Below are positions 18,887-30,457 of a DNA stretch of 37,230 nucleotides, piece by piece (position 1 is the first letter of the stretch; each line of letters starts with the position of its first letter). Position numbers and translations under genes: made by a program. The notes beneath the pieces were generated by a model. It had not been told where the DNA came from and ran no database searches. It saw nothing but the letters and a program-made list of their open reading frames with translations. The DNA comes from Bigelowiella natans CCMP2755 (Eukaryota > Cercozoa > Chlorarachniophyceae): NCBI GenBank assembly GCA_000320545.1, contig ADNK01002977.1, positions 1 through 37,230 on the forward strand. Reading direction: 5' to 3'.

Positions 18887-21800
18887 TACCCTCGAGGCTA
18901 CTTTCAATGAGCATAAATCTCATCAAATAGTAGTAGTCCCTAGTATCCTCTTGATCATATAATCCAAACGGTGGTGCTGTTGCTATAACACAACTGCACA
19001 GGGTTTCTCCCTCGCATTCCTAGCTGGTCTGTCTCTAGTGGTTTTCGCTCTGCATCCAATGAAATGTGTAGTGGGAGTAGTTCTTTGGGTAATATGGCTC
19101 TTTCAAGCTCTACTTCGAGAAGGGACCGATGTATGGCAAGACGTAACTGAGCGCTTTTTAGCTGCTAGTCTCTCAACCAAAATCTTCATTAGACACGGGT
19201 GGGTTATAACAATAGAAGATGAGACTTGCTAGAAGCAGCTCCAGTAGTTGCGTCAGCAGCAGCAGCAGTAGTAGTAGTAGTAGTAGTAGTAATAGCGGTG
19301 GTAGTGGTTCCTGTTGGATCATTGGTCTATCTTTGGTGTTATTCCTATATGTAGTAATGCATGAGTAAGTGGTAGTACAGTATTCGTCTTTGAGCATCAT
19401 TGCCCATAATCATTCTATTTGCTCACACTCCGAACCATCACTTGGAAGAAGAAAAAGACAACAAGGAGGGAGGGCTGCTATTACCCACGCCACACACATC
19501 GTCATTTCGTTTTCGAATGCGTTTTTATTAGAGAAATTAGCATCTTCTACCCCTGAAGATGAAATCGCATTCATTCACTCATGATGATGGCATTTGTTCG
19601 TAATGGTGCTATTGAACATTTATTGACTGGTGACCATGATAATGGTGATTATTAGGATCGGAATGCTAGCAGCTTGGGGTCGGTTGCTAGCACCATTTCT
19701 AACCGACATCTTAATTCTACTGCAAGAGCTCATTAGCCGCTTCTCCTGGGAGCAAAGACTTATAGGTGCCTTTACGCTTCTTGTTCTGTACGGCGTATAT
19801 CGTACATACCAAGCAGTGAAGGCACGGAAAGATGCTATTCTGGTACTGTCAAAGGGGGGAGGAAGGAAGGAAGAAGGGGGGAGACGAGTGTAGAGAGAGG
19901 GGGGGGGAGGGGAAAGTAACACAGGAAGAAGGAAGATATCAAATTTGACCAAAATCGGATCGAAATCACAGGGGAGGAGGAGAGTGGTGGGGGGGGTACA
20001 CGATTAGTGGGTGGTGTATGTACATCCAACATCGTAAAAAAGAATTTGATAAATATCATCGAACATGATGATGAGAGAATTCATTTAATATCATGGAACA
20101 TGGGGCATTATCACCACTATATCATCATCATCATCATCAACAACAACAACAACATTTCCTTCCTCCTCCTCCCCCTGTCATCGTGTCCTGATATCTCACA
20201 TTATTGAGGCATCATGTTGCTAATCAGCCCATCCTAGCACATAATAATAGCATATATTTTGTAATTCTCACAAAAGTTATAGTAATAATCATCATCATTA
20301 TCATCATAAAATTATTATTATTATTGTTATCATAATTATTATGGTATAATAGGTGGCTCTCTTCCAAGGCTCATATCTTCTTATCGGCCCTTTGGTATGG
20401 TTTGCTTTCCGACGTGCTATCCCTGCTAGGTGCTATCAACCATAAAATATTCGGATATGTGCGTATGTATGTATGTATGCATGCATGCATGTGTGATTAT
20501 ACGTACTAGCTATCTCCACACACTCTTTCATCGTCTGCATCCATTAGCATTTTCTGTTTGAGATTATTTGAGACATTCAAAATGCTATGACTACCACTGA
20601 TACTACCCCCCCTCCTCCTCCTCCTCCTCCTTCCTATGACGATGTTGATAGGTTTGCTGAAGGGGTACTTTTGGTGATTACAACGGTCGCGCCAACGTTC
20701 TTAAGCCTGCACGCTTTTCGCTATAGTTTTATTGCGAACGGAGGAGGAGGAGGGGAAGGCCAGAAGAGATGGAAAAAGAGCGTATGGGATCAATGGAAAA
20801 CTTGTGATTTATGGCTCAGGTACTATGTGGTTGTAGTTGCTGTTTGTTGTCGTGAATTTGATTTTAGCCTCTATCATTTCTTTTGTATTTTCTACACTAC
20901 CCCTACCATAGTACATTGGTTGCTCCAATCTTCTCTCCACTACCTACCATCGTCAATTAGTTGTTTCAATTTCTGATAAATATCCACGCAAAGTGGTGGT
21001 GATGGTGGTGCTACTACAAAAATGATCGATAGATGTTGAAACCACACAAAGAACAACTTCTTATTAATCACCTCAGCATGATTATTAGCAGTATCTTGAT
21101 CATTATCACTAACTATTCCATTTCCTCCCCCTCCTCCTACTTCTTCCACCTACTACTACCAATCAGCTATTGGTCGTGTTGGCCGCTAGTAATAGGACTC
21201 ACAAGCCTATGTACAAACTACATCACTACTGCATATGCTGCTCAGCTGTACAAAGAAGGCAGCAGGGCAACAACGGCTACCACCGCTGCTAGTGCTGGCG
21301 CTGCTGGTGGTGGTGGTGGTGGAAGTACTGTTATCCGTACTCAGATGTTCGCATCTTTGGCTACGCTATGTATCTGGCTACAATTCTGGTATGGAAGTAA
21401 AGCTTTCTTTTCGTTGGCAAGTAAGCTTGCGGCACAGGTATGTGATTGTACTTATTATGATGATGATGAAGATGGGGAGGGGGGGGAGGAGGGTGCGGGG
21501 TATTCATATGCCTTTGAGGATCAAAGAAGAAGAAGAATAAGATGTTGATCATGAATGTTAGTGAGTTATTGAGGGGCATAATACCTGCAGAAAATAGATT
21601 TGTCAAACATCTCTATCAATACGCTTAAGTTACGAGTAAAGCGTTTATATCCATGTTTTCTCGTCGTCGTCGTCTCATCCATGTCATATCTATTATTCAT
21701 TCATTATTGATCGATCATCACCAGATTGTTCCAAGTAGTCTGGGCGTGTTAACAGCTAACATGTCGTCGGTATCTCGTGTGATAAAACCTCTTCTTGGAG

Positions 21801-22420
21801 CTGGAGGTAATTTATCGCTCTCAGCGTTGCGTCAGCAATTGAGCATCATGAAGACGCTCGGATATCTCTGGGAAAATAAGCTTATATTTGGACCTATTAC
21901 CTTTTTCGTCGGAATTCTAATCTTCAGTCTAGGATTTCAAGTGTATACAATGATGACTTCAGTCTTAACCAGTCTCATTTGGGGCGGTGTTGCTTTGAGG
22001 AGTGCACGGGCTGTAGCTAATAAAGAGGCCAGTGTGTGCTCAGCAACCATTGCATTCTGGATTCTTGCACAGCTTTTAGAAGTATTATTAACCAACCAAC
22101 AAGAGTGCCAACGTCATCATCATCATCATCATCAATAGAGTTAACATCATATTCGTTTTACCTAAGGCATCTGTTTGGGTCCCTGTCGCTGGAAGCATGA
22201 TCAGCTTGTTCAAACCTGTTCTATTACCAATTTTTTTGGCGATTGGGGACGAGGTACATTATATTATGTTGTAATTAGAAGGTACGATTGAGATTGATGT
22301 CGATACGTGTTCATTTCTTAGGTGCTTAAAATTGCACTCACGTTGTTGGGTGAAAACTACAATTATTTTGCTGGAACTTGCGCCGCGGTGTCGGTAGCTT
22401 ACATCTTAAATGTAGATTAG
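18179..22420 (+). CDS. Multi-pass membrane protein, family not recognised (faint REEP/TB2-DP1 resemblance)
   Basis: Ten exons keep phase from ATG to TAG: 18179-18377, 18479-18708, 19002-19198, 19656-19842, 20353-20429, 20652-20819, 21167-21437, 21725-22081, 22167-22253, 22322-22420; 623 residues. The first 95 residues are charged, ending in Gly-rich and basic RRKRIALIRS. About nine to eleven hydrophobic segments follow, for example KVAGLSAIFIGIIGLSAVSI, VVGVVLWVIWLF, IGAFTLLVLYGVYRTYQAV, AEGVLLVITTVAPTF, FGPITFFVGILIFSLGF and FWILAQLLE. Gly-rich loops near residues 85, 325 and 390 come from GGA and GGT triplet runs. YGVYRTYQAVKARK, HAFRYSFIAN and, later, WLRSYWSCWPLVIGL recall the YPaYxSyKA and WLxYW signatures of REEP/TB2-DP1 proteins, but weakly. 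No catalytic motif is seen. Its function is unknown. Confidence 0.75.
18774..18884. repeat. TA then TG microsatellite in intron 2 of the membrane protein gene
   Basis: About 62 bases of TA repeats followed by about 45 bases of TG repeats, inside the intron 18709-19001. Confidence 0.85.
19910..20352. repeat. Simple-sequence-rich intron of the membrane protein gene
   Basis: Part of the intron 19843-20352: G-rich tracts (19895-19915, 19985-19997), CAT and CAA runs (20123-20152) and TAT/ATT runs (20277-20345). No exon is evident. Confidence 0.6.
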
Positions 22421-23416
22421 GAATTGACGCAATTATCGCTCGCATCGCAACGAAAATGTCGAACATTTTATTCCCGGCTCGGTGTATCGCTGCTACATAT
22501 ATTAGTGTGAAATGGTGTTGAGAATTTATTTGATGTAGATGCATGTACACATGAGATTAAGTGCCATAATATATCGATAAAGCACACTAAAAGAAACTTT
22601 GTAAAGCACATCATAGTATGATGATGTGAACTACAGCTTGTTCGGTCTTTGTCACCGATTAGCTTATTAGCTTCCGCCTGCGTGCTGCATGGCAGTTGCT
22701 TAATTCGTTCGTTTGGCAATGGATGATGAGCAATGTGTACAAAATCAATTTGCATGCTCAACATGTTATTAGCATTATCAATGCACAGGGCTACGCTGGC
22801 AACAATAGACACAGTAATGTGACACACATTAGGATGACCATTGAAACAATTTGAACATTTCATTACATCCGTCTCACACATCATGCAATAATAGACACAG
22901 CAATACACAATATATATAATATATATTATATACATAGAGGACGCTTTCAATTGCATGAAGCACGTGGTGGCAGAAACCAACAGATGTAACATTAGCGCTG
23001 TAGCCGCTGCATTGCACAGCTACATCAGGATGACCATTGAAAAAATTTAATTCTTCATTACATCCGTCTCATACATAGTGTATTGCATGTCTATCATTGC
23101 ACACATTACATTGCGCATGTCCATCATGGCAAGGTAGCGATTCGTGTCATTGTATATATGTAGCATGGAATGTGCGAACACTCATGGGCGGGCCGCACAC
23201 GTGCAGTGCATCAGCTGCTTGTTGTGCCATCGCAGCACTCTGCCTGCTCAACCGGTACGTACAACAGAGAAATGATAGTCCATTATAGAAGTAAGATAAT
23301 CGAAACAAAACAATCCGATCGTATCGACGTCGGTAAACATTTCTGAACTTGCGCTCGCTGTAGAGTGTGCATCTGTCTCTAGATCTAGACACATTGATTA
23401 ACACATTGCATCCAGT

Positions 23417-23473
<57 letters not shown>

Positions 23474-23672
23474 GACAACAACAAATAAACAGATGACATG
23501 TGTACATCAACTCGATTTGACCGAGATTTTCCGAGAAGGAAGCTCAAATACAGAGTACATTGGGGAGCCTCTCTTGTCTCTTACTGTTGGAATATAAAGC
23601 GCGCATACAAATGGCTTCGATTTTTTATTGCACAATCTCTAAAGGCTATAGCATTTCTTCAAAGCTTAGATA
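22421..23672. other. 3'-to-3' spacer with repeats
   Basis: Lies between the convergent ends of the membrane protein and superoxide reductase genes. It contains the second, inverted copy of the dispersed repeat (22920-23077), a related half-unit (about 22790-22880), a small TA-rich tract (22914-22934) and a compound CA/TA microsatellite (23417-23470). A minus-strand frame of 174 codons (22468-22992) runs through the repeat, has no family resemblance and is not counted as a gene. Confidence 0.45.
22920..23077 (-). repeat. Dispersed repeat, copy 2 (inverted relative to copy 1)
   Basis: Read on the minus strand: GAGACGGATGTAATGAA, TTTTTTCAATGGTCATCC, GATGTAGCTGTGCAATGCAG and CGGCTACAGCGCTAATGTTA, then ATCTGTTGGTTTC, matching 14713-14850. 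A second GAGACGGATGTAATGAA with CAATGGTCATCC follows at about 22880-22835, so the element has an internal tandem unit. Confidence 0.65.
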
Positions 23673-24899
23673 TCAAAGTTCCTCTCTTGAAGTCGAAGGC
23701 AGCTCCAAAGCTTCGCCTTTCCACATTCCGTGGAGGTTGCAATAAGCGTAAGGTGTCACGAATTTGGATCCAGCCTTATGTATGCATGTGGTAATTAGGC
23801 AAGGTTTTGCACCAAATCTATGACTACAAGGTAGGGGGGGAATTCACTTCTCCTGGGCTGGATTACTGCATAATACCCAGAAATAATATGTTGTGATTTG
23901 TGTGCATTTAAACTGCAACGACAAATGTAGCTCTAAATTTTGAAAAAATGAGATAGTACTACCACCATCGAGAGGCGTATTGTATACTTAGGGGCCATCC
24001 CGTCTTGAAGAATCTGAAGTTTGTGGATAGAAAATGATGATTTTGTTTCGTGTTAGAGCGTGTCCAGGTCCAGAGGTGTGCACACTTTTCAACTCGGCAG
24101 TTGAATTTCAGTGGAGTCCAAAAAAAGGAGACTCTTTCGATGCGTGCGTGTGAACGAGTGAACGAACGAAGCAAACTCCAATGACAGTGAACGCAGCTGA
24201 AAGAAACGATCGTCGGAATTCTACTATGTGCGACGAGCGAATAAAGTAAACTTCCGAAAACAATACTACCTCAAGAGCAACGATCTTTCGGTTCTCGTTG
24301 AGCAGAATTAGGTGAGTCACCATGTGGTCGATATTTTTTGCCGCTGATGCCGTTTAAAAGAGGAACGTCAATTGCAATAAGTAATTTCTTCTGTTTTTGT
24401 AAGTATAAATTACCGTGATTCACAGAGATTTCTAGGTTGGAGCCAACAATTTTAATCATTGGAGCGTGAGTTCCAGCTGTTTGTAAAGCGTTGTTATTAT
24501 TGTTATTATTATTATTATTATCATTCACATCATTATTTTCTTCAGTCTTTGAGTTGTACTTACAGACGATGTTATCGTTGTTAGTAACAGTTACATATAT
24601 TGTCACTTAAATAACGATTTTGTTTGTGCACTTTTACCTTTTCCGGCCCACTTCCCTGGAAAATCCACAGAGAAGACATCGTAATCACTCTGCTTATGCA
24701 AAAATTTGTCACTGTCGGATATAAATACCGCATCTTCGCACGTCTACATATGCGTGTGTCTTGTTGGAAATTTGAGATTGAGCACAATGTCTACAACCTC
24801 TTGGAGTTGGTTTAGTCTTTCTCCTCCGATTACTTTTGGATTGGCGAATAGGAGGAGAGGAAGCAAGACCAATATTGGTACAACTCTATCGAACGACAT
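23673..24899 (-). CDS. Superoxide reductase (desulfoferrodoxin/neelaredoxin iron-centre domain) with signal peptide
   Basis: Reduces superoxide to peroxide at a mononuclear Fe held by four His and one Cys (family knowledge). Six exons in phase: 24899-24834, 24743-24638, 24476-24414, 24343-24270, 24013-23963, 23774-23673; 153 residues. The first exon encodes a signal peptide, MSFDRVVPILVLLPLLLFA. The iron domain follows: FPGKWAGKAGTHAPMIKI (His61), ISVNHAAKNIDHMVTH (His78, His85, His89), LNENRKIVALE, and the closing VTPYAYCNLHGMWKG with Cys132 and His135. The spacing between the middle histidines is one residue longer than the usual HxMxxEH. There is no separate rubredoxin-like Cys4 domain. 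An alternative chain with an upstream first exon at 25705 (MSAEIGLGIICLLF) also keeps phase through 24834, but loses the KWAGK-flanking segment. The signal peptide points to secretion or an organelle entered through the ER. Confidence 0.85.
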
Positions 24900-26334
24900 T
24901 CTGGAAGATGTACATACAAAATTATACACGTATCACTCTTTCTTTTCATGTCTACAAACCTTGATATCGTAATTTTGGGCAAGCTTTTTCGAGAAAAGTG
25001 AGTATCGCCGCTACGTCAAACACGCCCGCTAGAAAGAGGTAATTGATTCTCCCCCTCTCTGCTTCGTCGTTCTTCGTCTTTGTTGTCTTCGAATCTCACA
25101 GGCAGAGATGAATCTCGAATCCGATGTAATTATATATTTCTACTTAATACACAGTAGATCCAATTATTACTCGGAAAATAACCCACCAAAAGAAGCCACC
25201 ATCATCAAAGTCAACCAGGGAAACCCGTAATCAACTTTGTCAAATGAAAGGGCTTCATTTTCATCGATTTTCTTACGGTGATTTCACCAAAACAGACTAC
25301 GACTCGTACATGTGCATTTTGTTGTTCGTTGTTGTCGTTCTTTGTTGTCGTTTGTCTCTCATATTGCTAAATAAAATAATACTCATGACACAACGAGCAG
25401 AGAGAGAAAAACGGATCAAGATCCAATTATTTCGCGCGCTTTTCCGTACTCCAAACAATTCGTTTTAAACTGATCGATGTTGCTGAATTTCTTCTCGGCA
25501 AAAGATAGATATTATAAGATTCTATTTGATTTGATGTAAAAGACTTGCTATTTTGGACAACAATCAAATAAAAATCAGCTTTGTCAGAAAACGAGAGTGG
25601 AAGGATCTCCATTGGATCTCTATTTAAAGGGAAAAGGCTTGGGATTTCTTCGGTCTACTCACCAAAAAGGAGACAAATAATGCCCAATCCGATTTCCGCA
25701 CTCATCAGAGTTTTCCGTGATGCGCTGTCCAGAAGGGCTTATAATTACATATAACGACAATGTCTACTATTGCGTCGCAGTTAAAAAGTACATATGTGTT
25801 TCCGTATTGAAATTTCAAAACAAAGCGACGCGTATACCAGTCTCTACGGTCACAATATGAATCTAATCAAGTTCAGAAGCATGAAAATATTGATGTCGCA
25901 ATCTAAAAAAGAGTCTGTTTCCATCACAGTTTTAAGTTTCTTCGCCAAAGAAACAAGCTGAAACTTGGTTTCAGCGCGAAGGCTCCAGACCAAAAAACCA
26001 TAGCACAACTATGCAGTCGCCTGTCCTCGTCCTCAGTAATGGCCTAGTTTAGCATGATAGCTTCCGACCCCATTCCTAAAATTGTTGGCTATCCTAGTCA
26101 GATAGCTCATTTAAAAGTTTTGGGCAGGAATCACATATTTTTAGCGAGCGCGGTGTACCTGCCCAGATTACTAGTTGCGTGTTTTCTAGTTGTGTTTTCT
26201 TGTCACTTCTGTCGAGCGCCCTGACAGTACAACTTCAGAGTTCCACGACTATGTGTTTTCAGGATATTCTTCTTGTATTTGCGAATGTGCAACTAGAAGG
26301 AATAATTATATGACATAATTTATTACTTGAACAG
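24900..26334. promoter_or_regulatory. Divergent spacer between superoxide reductase and CCT3
   Basis: Both genes point away from this 1.4-kb stretch. It is AT-rich without long repeats. Two minus-strand segments (25705-25663, MSAEIGLGIICLLF, and 25028-24960) could be an alternative first exon pair of the superoxide reductase. Near 26251 is an ATG whose frame (DILLVFAN) resembles the conserved chaperonin start strand but does not splice in phase. Confidence 0.4.
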
Positions 26335-29258
26335 ACACAAATACGAAGCGAGAGCAAGGCCGCAAGGCTCAGCTGGGGAACATTGAAGCCGCAAAGGTTT
26401 GTGAGAAAATTGACTATTTGATTTTCATCTGATCAACTACTTTCATGCATAACATTGGAATGATTTCTCTGCAGGCTGTCGCGAGCATTATCCGTACCAC
26501 ATTAGGCCCTAGATCCATGCTTAAAATGATTCTTGACCCCATGGGCGGCCTTGTGATGACCAATGACGGAAATGCGATTTTGCGGGAGATTGATGTGTCT
26601 CATCCTGCCGCAAAGGTACACGCAGTAGCAACGACAGCTATAATACAGGCAGAATGAGAGAAACTCTAATGCGAATGAATCGTATCGTGGACTTCCTCCT
26701 GAGAATACGTGCTTGTTCTAATATAGAGTATGATCGAGTTGAGTCGAACCCAAGACGAAGAGGTTGGGGATGGAACGACATCTGTCATAGTATTGGGTGA
26801 GAAAATAATTTGAAGAATTGCGTTGATTATTATGTTGATCAATGCTCGAGTGTTGAAAATCCCACACTACCTACCTATACAGCGGGCGAAATGTTGACAG
26901 TTGCAAAGCCATTTCTCGAAGAAAACATGCACCCCCGAACAATTGTGGTATGTGAAAGTGTCTTGTATGTATCACACCATCGTCGTCATCATGATTCACT
27001 TCCACACCACCCTTTTTCCTCCTCCCCCCTCTAGATGTCGTACATCAAGGCGATGGATACTGCAATGGAAACTCTGGATAAAATTGCGGTGAAAGTTGAC
27101 CCTACGGATGAGAAAGAGATGATAAAAGTTATTCGCACTACTCTAGGTACAGCAGCAACAGCGTCGCTGGGGTTTTTCACCTTTTACTTTCAATGAAGAA
27201 TCAACATGACTATCGTGCCGCCCATTGGCAACATATCCATATGCATTGACACACTGCCCCCTCCCCCTTTGTGTTTAGGAACCAAATTCGTCAAGCGATT
27301 TGGAGATCTCATCCCCAAAATTGCCATCGAAGCGGTCCGCAAAGTTTCCGTCGAGGAGATGAAAACGAAGGTGATTGACATCAAGCGTTTCATCCGCGTG
27401 GAAAAGATTCCAGGTGGGATGCTGGAAGAGTCGGAAGTGCTCAACGGAATCGCCGTCTCCAAAGATGTTGTCAATCCGAACATGAGCCGACGAGTAGTCA
27501 ACCCCCGCATTGTTCTGCTTGACTGTCCCCTGGAGTATAAAAAGGGAGAGTCTCAGACGAACCTTGAATTCACTAAAGATATGGACTTTGAGCAAGGTTG
27601 CTATCATCATAACATACACATATAACAACATGTATGATGATCATCATCATCTAACACAATTCACATGATGCCACTTATGATCGCAATGAACAACACTAAT
27701 ACGCTAGCGACAAGCAAGACAAGAAATCTGATTGTAGTAGTGTATCAAGGCTGCTGCTGCTGCTGTATCCCTTCTGTTTTTTTTGCACTTATTCTTTGCA
27801 CTGATTTTTCTCTCCATGTAGCTCTTCGAATGGAAGAAGCATACATCCAGCAAATGTGTAAGGACATAATCAAAATGAAGCCAACCGTAGTCTGCACGGA
27901 GAAAGGTGTCTCTGATTACGCTCAGCACTTCCTGATAAAGGCTGGGATCTCTGTACTTCGCCGCTTAAGGAAGATGGACAACAACAGAATTGCAAGAGCA
28001 GTCGGTGCTACTATCATCAACGATCCTTCAGATCTCAAGGAGGAATATGTTGGCAAGAAATGCGGCCTATTTGAGATTCGAAAGATCGGTGATGAGTACT
28101 TCACTTACTTCGATCAGTGCAAAGAGCCAAAGGCGTGCTCCATCCTCCTCAGAGGGGCAGGAAAGGATGTGCTCAACGAAATCGAGAGGAATCTCCAAGA
28201 TGCAATGCATGTGGCCAGACAGTTACACATGGACCCTAGAGTCCTTCCTGGGGGGGGGGCTACCGAAATGGCAGTAGCGCAAGCTCTCATCAGAAAGGCC
28301 AAGACCATCAAAACCACCGAACAGAGGTACACCCATCATCACATATGTATATGGGAGGGGCAATCTGACAACAAACCTCATGACATCGTGATGATGATGA
28401 TGGTGATGATGATGATGATGATGATAGTGATGATAGTGATGGCAGGCTGCTCTCCTATCGTACTACTTTTGATGTGATGATGGTGGTGAGTTATAGCTGC
28501 TGCAACACCGTTCTCCTTATATATATGTAGTTATTATTACATACGATCGAGCCCTCTTACGTCGTGGTTGTTCCATACGATAGACTGCTCTTACGTACTT
28601 TTTCCTCCCTCTTACCTATGTTTTGTCCTTCGTTTTCTCTTCAAATAACAAGACCTTTCGAGGCTTTAGCTGCCGCATTTGAAGTGATCCCAAGAACTTT
28701 GATGGAGAACTGCGGATGCAAGATCATCAGGGTGATGACAGAGCTCAGGGCAAAGCACGCAGAAGGAAAAGAAATGTACTGGGGTGTTAATGGCAACACG
28801 GGTGAAATAGAAGACATGCGAAAGCTTGCAGTCCTTCAACCCATTAGTGTCAAAATGCAGACTTTGAAGACGGCGATCGAGGTGAGAATGATGAGAAAGG
28901 ATTGATATATTTATTACAGCAACTAATCATCATTTCGAAGAGCATTTTCTTACCATCATTTCTTTACATTTCGCATGAAAGCAACGATCATTCCAACAAC
29001 AAATCCTTGTTTTCATTCTTAAACGGACCAATTATATCGCATCATAGCCCGATTTACTTCGATTTTTTTTTAGTTTGGGTGACGTAACATCATTAAGAAG
29101 ATGACCATAGATTTCTTCATCACCTTGTCTTTCTGTTTTGCTGTCCCTCAATACCATGTGTTGGTACTTATTATGATTTATCTATCCCCTCTTAGTCAAG
29201 CTGCATGCTCCTTCGAATCGACGATATCGTTTCTGGATTGACCAACAAAGAGCAGTAA
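26335..29258 (+). CDS. CCT3: T-complex chaperonin subunit gamma (CCT3), first exon unresolved
   Basis: One of eight paralogous subunits of the cytosolic TRiC/CCT ring that folds actin, tubulin and other proteins with ATP. Nine exons in phase: 26335-26396, 26475-26615, 26727-26796, 26883-26947, 27035-27146, 27279-27596, 27822-28326, 28653-28881, 29196-29258, about 521 codons of an expected 540. Landmarks: NTKREQGRKAQ, TTLGPRSMLKM, LDPMGGLVMTNDGNAIL, GDGTTSV, VEKIPGG, LLDCPLEYKKGESQTN, the gamma-type TDNNRIARA equivalent MDNNRIARAVGA, LFEIRKIGDEYF, LLRGAGKDVLNEIERNLQDA, LPGGGATEMA, WGVNGNTG and CMLLRIDDIVSG. The EQWPY motif reads EQRPF. The C-terminal tail after RIDDIVSG is very short (LTNKEQ). 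The missing start is a 15 to 20 residue segment upstream of 26335. Confidence 0.95.
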
Positions 29259-30457
29259 GTAGTCGGATGAGCTACTATAACCTACTACTACTACTACTGC
29301 TGCTCCTACTCCCCAACTTCGTTGTCGCGTAGCGACAGATCGAGGAATTTTAATTGGAGGGACAGATTGTGCAGATGTCGCATGATTGCCTGCACTGGGC
29401 GGATAGCTCACTATATAATTGTAGTAACCCACATCGTCTGCAGCACAGCGAAGGCACAGATGGCATGAATCATGTAGCTACACGTATACGCCTTGACGCA
29501 GCACTAGAATAATAACTGAATTAATATTGTGGATTATGATAAAAATGGACTCGTCGCTAGCAGCTAGCTAGGTATAGCATGGTTGACTAATAGCCCTGCT
29601 TGCATCTAGATTTCTGGTAGTCAGCTAGTCAGGAACGCTCTAGACGCTGCGCTACCATCATATGCACCAGTGCAGTACATCGTTAATCGATCAGAGATTG
29701 ATCTATACATCGATACGTACATGCATGTGATTGTCTAGCTAGCTAGCTAGCTAGCTGCGCACGTATAGACGATGCACATCTAGCTATAGCTAGCTCTAGA
29801 GCTAGACACGCTGCGACACCAGCTAGCTAGCTCTAGAGCTAGCAGCAAAAGCGGGCTAGCGGGTTGGAGCATGCATGCACTGACCTCTATCTAGCTTGCA
29901 CGTAGCTAGCTAGCTAGCAGCTCTAGAGCTAGCTAGCAGCTAACAGCCATATGGATGAGAGGCGGCCGTTCATGAAACGTGATTTGCCATCAACAAGTCG
30001 CATGCAATAACGTAACAATGCATCTCGGCATCCCTCATCCACATGCTAGCATGGTCATCTATAGTTGTGGCAGCCGACATGACTGAAACTAAATGATGCA
30101 CGTCGAGCTTGCATGCTGCATGACAAGTCCATCTGCTAGCCATGTGCACACGCATCTTGTCTGCTGGCCACATCTGCATGGTGGACACATGCAACAATGA
30201 TTCGTCGAGTGCCATGTGCACACATGTCTGCTACACATCTAGACATGCATGGCTAGACAGCTGCACGGCTAGATGGCCTATCTGGACAAAGCAATCATGC
30301 CCTCGTGTGCACATCTAGATTCATGCGCAAAGGAATGTGGCTACATCCAAACACGTTCTGCTGTCATATCATGATGTGAGTGCAAATGATAGGGTGGCAA
30401 GGTATCGTCAATCATGGTATGGTGTTTATCCAATATGGGGTCAAATGACGTTAGTTA
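29259..30457. other. 3'-to-3' spacer with palindrome cluster
   Basis: Lies between the convergent ends of CCT3 and the 5-phosphatase. From 29540 to 30330 it is dominated by CTAGC, GCATGC and CTAGAG words, including long self-complementary stretches. I find no exon. A minus-strand frame at 29970-30221 (83 codons) passes through this sequence and looks fortuitous. Confidence 0.5.
29733..29945. repeat. Cluster of AGCT/CTAG palindromes
   Basis: A CTAG run of six units (29733-29756) is followed by perfect palindromes CTAGCTCTAGAGCTAG (29790-29805), GCTAGCTCTAGAGCTAGC (29826-29843) and AGCTCTAGAGCT (29919-29930), with further GCTAGC words between. All share the centre CTCTAGAG. Confidence 0.8.

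Noticed and set aside
22468-22992. Minus-strand frame of 174 codons with many Cys and His.
   Set aside because: It lies within the dispersed repeat and the related copy at 14713 is interrupted by stops. No conserved family is evident.
23498-23794. Plus-strand frame of 98 codons.
   Set aside because: It is the antisense shadow of the last superoxide reductase exon, where the minus strand encodes CNLHGMW.
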